6,004 nucleotides of DNA from Planctomycetota bacterium (GTDB taxonomy: Bacteria > Planctomycetota > Planctomycetia > Planctomycetales > Planctomycetaceae): assembly GCA_026692825.1 (NCBI GenBank), contig JAPLOC010000847.1, forward strand, positions 1 to 6,004, in the 5' to 3' direction. Below the pieces are notes generated by a model. It had not been told where the DNA came from. It ran no database searches and was given only the letters and a program-made list of their open reading frames with translations. Numbering within the stretch: position 1 is the stretch's first letter; the number at the start of each line of letters is the position of its first letter. This document shows, in pieces, positions 1 through 5,456 of this stretch. The position numbers and the translations under genes were made by a program.

Positions 1-151
1 CATCGGTCGTGGTGACAATTGTCGATTCACGATTCTTGGCGAATCGCACAGACAGTCGTTCGCGAAACCGCCACGCGGACTCGACAAGCCTTACGCCAAT
101 CTCATTGGCGGACATTCGGCGAAGCTTCAGCAATCGATGCAATGAGGCCAT
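1..151 (-). CDS. Probable heparinase II/III-like polysaccharide lyase, N-terminus only
   Basis: An open frame starts at ATG 151 on the minus strand and runs off the left edge, giving 50 residues that begin MASLHRLLKLRRMSANEIG and continue with a basic, helical stretch (RLVESAWRFRERLSVRF). The pattern of a short helix with Leu/Arg, then R-x-M-S-x-x-E-I, then an Arg-rich helix is the usual start of heparinase II/III-family proteins found in exopolysaccharide and exosortase loci. These proteins have an N-terminal alpha/alpha toroid and act on uronic-acid-containing chains. No catalytic residue lies in the visible part, so the call rests on N-terminal pattern and context. No strong Shine-Dalgarno is seen ahead of the ATG. 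The frame stays open upstream without stops for at least 70 bases, but no better ATG was found there. It follows the ligase gene after 87 bases that contain a GC-rich hairpin, and likely belongs to the same transcript. The lyase would trim or turn over the polymer. Confidence 0.6.
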   Translation of the reverse strand, partial: MASLHRLLKLRRMSANEIGVRLVESAWRFRERLSVRFAKNRESTIVTTTD

Positions 152-181
152 GTTTGGTCTTGATGCGAATGTTGTGCGCTG

Positions 182-220
182 CCGGGCGGTCGACTTCGCA
201 TGTCGGTTGAACCGCCCCGG
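182..220 (-). repeat. GC-rich interrupted hairpin between ligase and lyase genes
   Basis: The arms 182-190 (ccgggcggt) and 211-220 (accgccccgg) pair over nine base pairs with one bulged base. Inside them cgac (191-194) pairs with gtcg (202-205) around a seven-base loop. It lies in the 87-base gap after the ligase stop. No run of T follows in the direction of transcription, so it is not a standard intrinsic terminator. It may pause transcription, protect the 3' end of the upstream message or lower expression of the lyase gene. Its formation was judged by eye only. Confidence 0.45.
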
Positions 221-238
221 GTCGGGTTCTGACCGGTG

Positions 239-1594
239 TCAGGTCACTATTGGATACTCAAACGGATGCGGTTGCTCCACCAGGTTCATCGAATACGACT
301 CGGTGGCCCTGGCAGTGGCTTGAGCGACAAGTGCCAATCTCAAATAGGCTGCCGCCAGAGCGCACATCCACACCCCCCATTCGGCATCCAGAAAGTCTCC
401 GAAAAAGCTGCTTACAATGTATCCAACAAGTCCCGACACCAGGGTCAACCCTTGAAATGAGCGGCTGGTGTTCCCCAAGCGGCTAAACAGGGACGAACCC
501 AATTTCAAACAATACATCGCCGTTGCGAGAAGTCCTAACCGAAGTAACAACCCCTGAATACCCCAGGAGATCATTTCATCGAGTGGACCATTGTGGACGG
601 ATCTGGGGATTGTCGAAAGGTGGGCGATATACCGGATTGACACCTGGGATTTGTAGCAGCCCCCTCCGATTCCCAGGGGGTGGTCCGCGACGCAATTCAG
701 ACCAGCCTTCCAAAAATCAACCCGAGACTGGGCGGATTTGTCGCGGTTTTCCTCGCCAGCGAAAGTCGTGACGAATCGCTCGATGATTGCCGCATCTTTC
801 AACAGAAATAGCAACCCCAGCCCACCCAAACACATTCCGATGATCACAAGTCGCCGCTCTTTGCCGCGAGCCAACGCGAGCAACGCGAAAGCGGCCGCCC
901 CAATGCCGAGAAAGCTCCCTCGACTGTTGCACAGCAGTAGCATATTGATCGCGAACGGAGCGGCGAGAACCGCAGTCCACCGTTTCCAACCCCTCCCGGT
1001 CATGGCAACTCCACCGATGATCGGCAGCAACGTCACCGTCAGGCACGCGAGCTGATTCGAGCCGTTCGCCCCGGGAGGTCCCAGACCCTCCAGGCGACCG
1101 TGTACCATTTCGCCGGCCTTGAAGACGGTTGCCTCAAAGCCCAAAAACCCAATCCCCAAAACCATGAGAATCAGCACAAAATCGAAATCGTGTTCATCTG
1201 ATATCGCAAGCTCGATCAAGTAGCCCAACAACGCGACTTTGAGTCCCTCGAACATGGTCGCGCTGGCGACCGCGAAGTTGCTGGACCAAAAAAAGGTCAC
1301 AATGACGGCGTTGAGAGATGTTGCGAACAACAGAAGGCTAAACAACCGTGTTGGTCCCGATTTCGCGCATGCGGGACGTGGCTTGAGATGCACCAGTACC
1401 GAAATCAGCAGTACCACTCCCGAAATCAGACTCCACCTTGGCCCCTTGAGCACTCCGCTCTGCCCCCACCAGAAATAGGCGGGAAATGCGAATGCCGTCT
1501 GCAGATACGGGATGATGCCCCAGCGCGACCGCCCCAGCCCAAGCAACACGCACACGGCAAACAACAACAGCCAGAAACCTGCGGTAACACTCAC
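239..1594 (-). CDS. O-antigen ligase / Wzy-like polymerase membrane protein
   Basis: This is a polytopic inner-membrane protein of the Wzy_C (O-antigen ligase/polymerase) superfamily, 451 residues. It is expected to polymerise repeat units or transfer the finished chain on the periplasmic face. I count roughly ten or more hydrophobic segments. Family landmarks are GRLEGLGPPGANGSNQLA (166-183, about midway), LCNSRGSFLGIGAA (221-234, with Arg225), then the large periplasmic loop with RVDFWKAGLNCVADHPLGIG (291-310, Arg291) and SVHNGPLDEMISWGIQG (332-348, the putative catalytic His334). Residues 400-420 make the last membrane stretch, followed by a ~30-residue cytoplasmic or periplasmic tail. In the usual HNxxL...E-x-G pattern the acidic residue is here Ser343, with Asp339/Glu340 shifted toward the histidine; this may be a subfamily trait. 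The start is GTG, overlapping the GT4 stop as GTGA. Polymerase and ligase members cannot be separated from sequence alone. The superfamily is sure, the exact role is not. Confidence 0.9.
   Translation of the reverse strand: MSVTAGFWLLLFAVCVLLGLGRSRWGIIPYLQTAFAFPAYFWWGQSGVLKGPRWSLISGVVLLISVLVHLKPRPACAKSGPTRLFSLLLFATSLNAVIVTFFWSSNFAVASATMFEGLKVALLGYLIELAISDEHDFDFVLILMVLGIGFLGFEATVFKAGEMVHGRLEGLGPPGANGSNQLACLTVTLLPIIGGVAMTGRGWKRWTAVLAAPFAINMLLLCNSRGSFLGIGAAAFALLALARGKERRLVIIGMCLGGLGLLFLLKDAAIIERFVTTFAGEENRDKSAQSRVDFWKAGLNCVADHPLGIGGGCYKSQVSIRYIAHLSTIPRSVHNGPLDEMISWGIQGLLLRLGLLATAMYCLKLGSSLFSRLGNTSRSFQGLTLVSGLVGYIVSSFFGDFLDAEWGVWMCALAAAYLRLALVAQATARATESYSMNLVEQPHPFEYPIVT
1591..1594 (-). promoter_or_regulatory. 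GTGA stop/start overlap, GT4 gene to ligase gene
   Basis: The GT4 stop TGA (1593-1591) overlaps the GTG start (1594-1592) of the ligase-like gene. This fixes the ligase start directly ahead of its first hydrophobic segment and suggests coupled translation of the glycosyltransferase and the membrane protein. Confidence 0.8.
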
Positions 1595-2775
1595 TGGACG
1601 TTGACCTCAGTCATTTCACCACACGCACCCGGCCCGTGATCCACACCGTCGCCATGGACAGGTCGGGTCGCCGGATTCTTCACCCGAGGTTCAGCCAGAC
1701 GCTCGTAGAGCGATTCATACTTGCGAATCATCGCGGCCAAATCGTAATCGCGGGCGAGTCGAATCGGACCGAGCCGCGCGAATTGATCCCGAAGTTGTGA
1801 GTCCTGAGACAATTTTGTCAGCGCATCCGTCAAGAGAGCGACATTGTCTGGTGGGACGACAATCCCACAGCCAGCATCGCCACCGACGAGCTGGCGACTG
1901 GCCCCCACGTCGGTGACGACTTCCGGAAGCCCAAAGCCCATCGCTTCCAAGATCGATTGACTCATTCCTTCGGATCGGCTGCAATTGATATAGACGTCCA
2001 TCGCAGCCAACCAGGGGCCGACTGCGGACTGGCGGCCCGTGAAGTGAACCCGCTGTTCAAGATTCAGTTCCTTCGCGAGCGACTCCAAGCGCTGCTGTTC
2101 GGGTCCCTCGCCCACGAGTATCAAGTGTGCGTCACCGGGGAGCTGACCCAGAGCGCGAATCGCGAGGTCGAATCGCTTGACCTCGGCCAGTCGGCCCACG
2201 GACCCCAAAACAAACGCTCGCGCGGGTATCGCCACGCCATTGGGAATCACCTGAATGCGATTCGCCGGGAAGCCCGAGGCGTTTACAACCCGAACCGCGA
2301 CATCGTCGGAGACCGCCAAAACAGCATCACAGGTCGAAAGAGTCCAGCGGAGCACGTATCGGTTGACCCAGCCCTTGATCATTCCCGGGTGGGATCCGCC
2401 AAAGACAGTACCGCGTTCGGCGTGAATATGGCGAACGCCGCTCACTTTCCGACGCGCCAATGCCGTTTCCAGCAATGTGCCCCAGTTATGGGAGTGAACT
2501 ATGTCCAGGCGCAGATCACGAAAGACGTCGGACAGCCGCCCCGGCAGTCGCCAGTCGTGGCGGTCCGGTTTGTTCAACTCGACGATTGGAAAGTCAGAGC
2601 GCGACAACCACTGGGCCGCCGTTCCGGATCGCTTCAAACAAATGAGCGAAGGCTCAAAACGTGCGCGATCCAGATTGTTTAAAAGGTGCGAGACACATCG
2701 CTCCAGCCCGCCCATTTGAAATGTATGAACCACAAAAGCGACGCGAATTCGCGCAATTGTCCCGGGGGCGGTCAT
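1591..2775 (-). CDS. Glycosyltransferase family 4 (GT-B), exopolysaccharide assembly
   Basis: This is a 394-residue GT-B retaining glycosyltransferase (GT4 group), likely cytoplasmic and extending the lipid-linked repeat unit. It resembles the glycosyltransferases associated with PEP-CTERM/EpsH loci (TIGR03088-like). The N-terminal domain has VAFVVHTFQMGGLERCV (12-28), with the Gly22-Gly-Leu-Glu-Arg acceptor-side motif, and DIVHSHNWG (91-99). The C-terminal domain starts at GSVGRLAEVKRFDLAIRAL (191-209), followed by VGEGPE (221-226), and SRSEGMSQSILEAMGFGLP (266-284), which gives the EX7E pair Glu269/Glu277 for donor binding. Only about nine residues lie between IPNGV (177-181) and GSVGRL, although relatives usually carry about 20 more there. 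GLPEVVTDVG places a Glu where a hydrophobic residue is usual. The last 30 residues are Gly/Pro/His-rich and not conserved. It overlaps the deacetylase (ATGA) and the ligase (GTGA) by four bases each. The donor and acceptor sugars cannot be told. Confidence 0.94.
   Translation of the reverse strand: MTAPGTIARIRVAFVVHTFQMGGLERCVSHLLNNLDRARFEPSLICLKRSGTAAQWLSRSDFPIVELNKPDRHDWRLPGRLSDVFRDLRLDIVHSHNWGTLLETALARRKVSGVRHIHAERGTVFGGSHPGMIKGWVNRYVLRWTLSTCDAVLAVSDDVAVRVVNASGFPANRIQVIPNGVAIPARAFVLGSVGRLAEVKRFDLAIRALGQLPGDAHLILVGEGPEQQRLESLAKELNLEQRVHFTGRQSAVGPWLAAMDVYINCSRSEGMSQSILEAMGFGLPEVVTDVGASRQLVGGDAGCGIVVPPDNVALLTDALTKLSQDSQLRDQFARLGPIRLARDYDLAAMIRKYESLYERLAEPRVKNPATRPVHGDGVDHGPGACGEMTEVNVQ
2772..2775 (-). 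promoter_or_regulatory. ATGA stop/start overlap, deacetylase to GT4 gene
   Basis: The deacetylase stop TGA (2774-2772) shares bases with the ATG start (2775-2773) of the glycosyltransferase. Such overlaps usually mean translational coupling by re-initiation. It fixes the GT4 start, whose Rossmann motif follows about ten residues later, and shows the two genes are co-transcribed. Confidence 0.85.
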
Positions 2776-3674
2776 ATTGTGGAATCCGGTAACCCCTGTC
2801 GCGTACCGGACAGTTTGACCGGGGTGTTATCACGTGCGACGTTGGAATCAGAATGAAGCACTGAACTCAGTGTCGAAAATTGAAATCCCTGAAGAAGCGA
2901 TCGTAGTTTTGACGTCGTTGTTCCAAGGTTGACATAGTGCCGGAAGCGGGACCGCATTGATGCCGCGATTTTGGGTTGCTGCGGGTCAACCTCCCAGGGA
3001 TGAACATAGATCTGAAACGGCCGTCCCACCGCGTTCACACGTTTGAGCGCGCTCCGGGTCAGCGAATACGGATAGAGCCTCAGATATCCTCCGCCTCCGA
3101 CCGGCAGATTGTATCCGAACACCGGCAGAACAGTCGGAGGATATTCCCAGATAGTACCGGAATCGGTGTGCGCCCTGTAAGGAACGATGCGGGCTTCGGG
3201 GATTCCATAGCGATCGTGTCGCACGGGAAAAATGCTGGAATCCATCACGAACCCCTCTTGAACCAGAATTTCCAAAGCCCACAGCGACCGTCTTACGATG
3301 GAAAAACTGGGCGCTCGGTACGCGGTCACGGCGACTCCCGCCGCCTGTTGAATCGCGTCGCGCGACTGCCGAAGGTCATCTCGAAATTCTTGTGGTGAAA
3401 GGTCGTAGACCAACCGATGCCAATAACTATGGCAGCCAATTTCGTGGCCGTCCGACGCGATCCGTTTGACCAGTTCCGGAAACTTGTCGGCCACCCACCC
3501 CAATACAAAGAATGTCCCCCGGACACGAAACTCAGATAGCAGATCGAGAATTCGCTCGGTATTCGCGACGACGCGACTCTCGTAACCGTCCCAACTGGTG
3601 GGATGCACCTGCCGAGCGAACGCGGAAACCTGAAAATAGTCCTCGACGTCGACTGTGAACGCGTTAACTGTCAC
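2772..3674 (-). CDS. Polysaccharide deacetylase with DUF3473 (XrtA-system type)
   Basis: This is a carbohydrate esterase family 4 (NodB-like) enzyme expected to remove N- or O-acetyl groups from the exopolysaccharide or its precursor. It is 300 residues long and closely fits the deacetylase family found in exosortase A loci. It begins directly with NAFTVDVEDYFQVSAF, giving the Asp9/Asp12 motif-1 residues. Next come GTFFVLGWVADKFPELV (53-69), the metal-binding His82-Ser-x-x-His86 in GHEIGCHSYWH, and YRAPSF (119-124) with the conserved Arg120. The DUF3473 part has PVGGGGYLRLYPY (191-203), HPWEVDPQQP (225-234) and RFRHYVNL (243-250). Residues from about 274 onward are a polar tail without conserved features. 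The start is GTG with GGAAG five bases upstream; an in-frame TGA shortly upstream excludes a much longer form. Its last codons overlap the GT4 start by four bases (ATGA), which suggests translational coupling. No signal peptide is seen, so it may act in the cytoplasm or be exported by an unknown route. All expected catalytic motifs are present. Confidence 0.95.
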   Translation of the reverse strand: MTVNAFTVDVEDYFQVSAFARQVHPTSWDGYESRVVANTERILDLLSEFRVRGTFFVLGWVADKFPELVKRIASDGHEIGCHSYWHRLVYDLSPQEFRDDLRQSRDAIQQAAGVAVTAYRAPSFSIVRRSLWALEILVQEGFVMDSSIFPVRHDRYGIPEARIVPYRAHTDSGTIWEYPPTVLPVFGYNLPVGGGGYLRLYPYSLTRSALKRVNAVGRPFQIYVHPWEVDPQQPKIAASMRSRFRHYVNLGTTTSKLRSLLQGFQFSTLSSVLHSDSNVARDNTPVKLSGTRQGLPDSTI

Positions 3675-3730
3675 CGCTGCTTCCAGGTGCTTTTGAGACT
3701 TTCAAACCGCGTGCGAATTCGCCGGTGAGG

Positions 3731-4630
3731 TTACTTTCCAGCGCGACCTGAACTCAACGCCTCGGAATATCCGTGTGCGATGCGTTCAGGGTGTGGTAGC
3801 GAAAGCCGACCGAGAGTGTGACGCGCCAACTGGGAGACAACTTTCCATGCCGTCGCGGCGATCAGCTTCAAGTCCAGCGAAAAACTTGAATTCCTGACGT
3901 AGTACACATCGTAGACCAATTTCTGCACCACACTGTCAATCCCCGAATCCGGGGGAAGCAGTACTTGGGCCAAGCCCGTCACGCCCGGTTTGACATTCAG
4001 ACGCTGCAGGTAATTTGGCACCTTCCATTCCAACTGATCGACGAATTCAGGGCGTTCGGGTCGGGGGCCGACAAGGCTCATATCCCCCGCGAGAACGTTG
4101 AACAACTGAGGCAATTCATCAATATGCGAGTCACGCAGCAGCCGACCCAGGGGCGTGATTCGCGAATCCCCACCTCCACTCGACCATACCGGTCCTGTCC
4201 CCGCTTCGGCGTTTTGAACCATGGTCCGGATTTTGACCAGCGTGAAGCGGCGCCCGTTGCGTCCCACCCGGACTTGGCGATAAAACGCGGGACCGGCCGA
4301 CGTCAGCTTGATCGCAATCGCTGCGACCGTTATCACGGGAATCGCAACGACGAGCAGCGCCAGGGAGAGAACAAAATCCAACACGGCCTTGAAGGGCAAA
4401 TAGCTGGGCCTGAGCGGAATCACGCAGGTTGGCTCGTCCGCATGCCCACGATGTGTCATCACGATCGCGCTCCTGCTCGCGTCCGTCGTAACCGCGCAAT
4501 GACGCACTTCAACTCTGCCTTCAACGGCTCCAACCACAGCCTGTGTGCTGATGTCGGAAACACTCACTGGACATGAAGAATTCATCGCTGTTCGGTCGGT
4601 TGTGTTTGAGAATACTTCCACGGTACTCAC
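3731..4630 (-). CDS. Initiating sugar transferase (PglC-like, Bac_transf family)
   Basis: This is a monotopic phosphoglycosyl transferase of the bacterial sugar transferase family. It would move a sugar phosphate from a nucleotide sugar to the polyprenyl phosphate carrier and so start each repeat unit at the inner membrane. With the GTG start at 4630 it has 299 residues. Residues 82-108 form a hydrophobic re-entrant helix with a proline, followed by AFYRQVRVGRNGRRF (115-129), KIRTM, and the signature IDELPQLFNVLAGDMSLVGP (170-189) with the catalytic Asp171-Glu172 pair. PGVTGLAQV (215-223) and a C-terminal amphipathic region complete the core. The first ~70 residues are polar, lack any recognised domain and are absent from minimal family members, so translation may begin at GTG 4462 or ATG 4459, where an AGGAG lies upstream (see separate entry). 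There is no Wzx-like or CoA-binding N-terminal domain as in WbaP-type enzymes. The stop is TAA. Function is certain to family level; the sugar is unknown. Confidence 0.93.
   Translation of the reverse strand: MSTVEVFSNTTDRTAMNSSCPVSVSDISTQAVVGAVEGRVEVRHCAVTTDASRSAIVMTHRGHADEPTCVIPLRPSYLPFKAVLDFVLSLALLVVAIPVITVAAIAIKLTSAGPAFYRQVRVGRNGRRFTLVKIRTMVQNAEAGTGPVWSSGGGDSRITPLGRLLRDSHIDELPQLFNVLAGDMSLVGPRPERPEFVDQLEWKVPNYLQRLNVKPGVTGLAQVLLPPDSGIDSVVQKLVYDVYYVRNSSFSLDLKLIAATAWKVVSQLARHTLGRLSLPHPERIAHGYSEALSSGRAGK
4457..4474 (-). promoter_or_regulatory. Candidate ribosome binding site and alternative start of the sugar transferase
   Basis: AGGAG (4474-4470) is the best Shine-Dalgarno match near this gene. 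It stands seven bases before GTG 4462 and ten bases before ATG 4459, both in frame with the sugar transferase. Starting there gives 242-243 residues, close to the size of minimal PglC-like enzymes. It would drop a polar N-terminal stretch without recognised features. The GTG at 4630 has only GAGG about twelve bases upstream. If the inner start is right, 4463-4679 is a non-coding leader of about 220 bases. Confidence 0.45.
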
Positions 4631-4644
4631 GATCTAGGTGTACC

Positions 4645-4663
4645 TCGAGTTCATTCGAGTTCA
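4645..4663 (-). repeat. Tandem repeat of a 9-base unit with 10-base period
   Basis: The unit tcgagttca occurs at 4645-4653 and 4655-4663, i.e. TGAACTCGA twice on the coding strand, spaced by one helical turn. It lies in the 49-base gap after EpsI and just upstream of the GTG 4630 start of the sugar transferase. Two half-sites one turn apart can be a binding site for a dimeric regulator, but no promoter elements are clear around it, so its role is open. Confidence 0.4.
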
Positions 4664-4679
4664 GAGAACGCGATGGCGA

Positions 4680-5396
4680 CTACAATTTTGGCGTGATCAC
4701 TTGTTGCAATTCTGGCAAAAAATTCTGCAGGATCGCCTCGCACAACTCCTTATCCGACGGAGTGCGAGTTTCCGCAGGTCCTGTGGTGTTGCGTTTTTCA
4801 CCACTCGCGTTCAGTTCCGATGCGGCAATCTGCCTGGAGACGTAGATTTTGTAAAGGTACGGGGCACCGCTGAAGTTGAATCGAGGCAACTCCGGAGCTT
4901 CCCAGGTCTTTCCGTCCCGTGACCAAGCCCAATACGTACGAAGCGCATGGGCGCTTTTCTCGCCGGTCGGCCGAAAGTCCGCGGTCATGAAACTTCCCCA
5001 GGACGTTTCTCCATCCGGACTCCCAACCTGAACTCGTTGTTCCTTCCCTGCAACCTCCAATCCCATTCCCTGAAAGCAAACTGTCGGCGGGTGGACTGAC
5101 AAGGGGCGAGTTTGACCGCAGAGCAACATAATGCTGGCCTGGGCACCCGTTTTGTCGTTCCTGAGCCCCACGTTGTACCACCCAACTGTCCCGGTCTGCT
5201 TACGCTCAGACTCTCCCAGTTCTACGACCTCAGCTTTCCATCCACTGAATTGAAGCGGCAGATTGTCTAGCTCCTTGGCGGCGACTTGCATCCAATTGGA
5301 ATTCGTCCAACGGGAAACAAACACCCCATGTGCAATTCCCGTTCCAAGAACCGCAGCCAAGCACACAGCCGGCAACATCCAGCGATTCGCAGCCAT
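4680..5396 (-). CDS. epsI: EpsI family protein (DUF3485), exosortase-associated
   Basis: The 238-residue product resembles EpsI (DUF3485), a protein of unknown biochemical function that accompanies exosortases in exopolysaccharide loci and in many genomes is fused to the exosortase C-terminus. A single hydrophobic segment at about residues 8-28 acts as a signal anchor and places the rest in the periplasm. Family-like landmarks are GWY at 72-74, LLCGQTRPLSVHPPTVCFQG at about 91-110 (His102 and Cys107 in the His-Pro...Cys-x-x-Gly block), and a strand-rich C-terminal half ending in LYKIYVSRQ. Residues 196-216 are polar and look like a linker, followed by a short helical tail. The start is ATG, preceded by the purine-rich GGGAAGTGG nine bases upstream. 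Here EpsI stands alone between the kinase and the sugar transferase, so the exosortase partner must be elsewhere, perhaps further upstream. The family call is good; the role is not established. Confidence 0.85.
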   Translation of the reverse strand: MAANRWMLPAVCLAAVLGTGIAHGVFVSRWTNSNWMQVAAKELDNLPLQFSGWKAEVVELGESERKQTGTVGWYNVGLRNDKTGAQASIMLLCGQTRPLSVHPPTVCFQGMGLEVAGKEQRVQVGSPDGETSWGSFMTADFRPTGEKSAHALRTYWAWSRDGKTWEAPELPRFNFSGAPYLYKIYVSRQIAASELNASGEKRNTTGPAETRTPSDKELCEAILQNFLPELQQVITPKL

Positions 5397-5456
5397 TTTG
5401 ATCCACTTCCCTTCCCGTGTTCAAGACCCTGAATTGATCCTCAATGGACACACCGA

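Noticed and set aside
182..220. Intrinsic terminator after the ligase gene
   Set aside because: The hairpin is GC-rich but lacks the following T-run in the direction of transcription, so it is kept only as a hairpin.
9..323. Plus-strand open frame across the ligase 3' end and the lyase 5' end
   Set aside because: It has no recognisable motif, overlaps two minus-strand genes, and is better explained by chance.
1957..2682. A 241-residue plus-strand open frame opposite the GT4 gene
   Set aside because: It lies wholly antisense to a gene with intact GT4 motifs, has no recognisable domain, and reads as a codon-bias shadow.
3965..4576. A 203-residue plus-strand open frame opposite the sugar transferase
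   Set aside because: It is rich in Arg/His/Asn/Gln with no hydrophobic core or motif, and the opposite strand encodes a well-conserved enzyme.
5397..5456. Promoter in the kinase-EpsI gap
   Set aside because: A TTGAAC-like hexamer is present, but no matching -10 element at proper spacing is seen, and the genes look co-transcribed.
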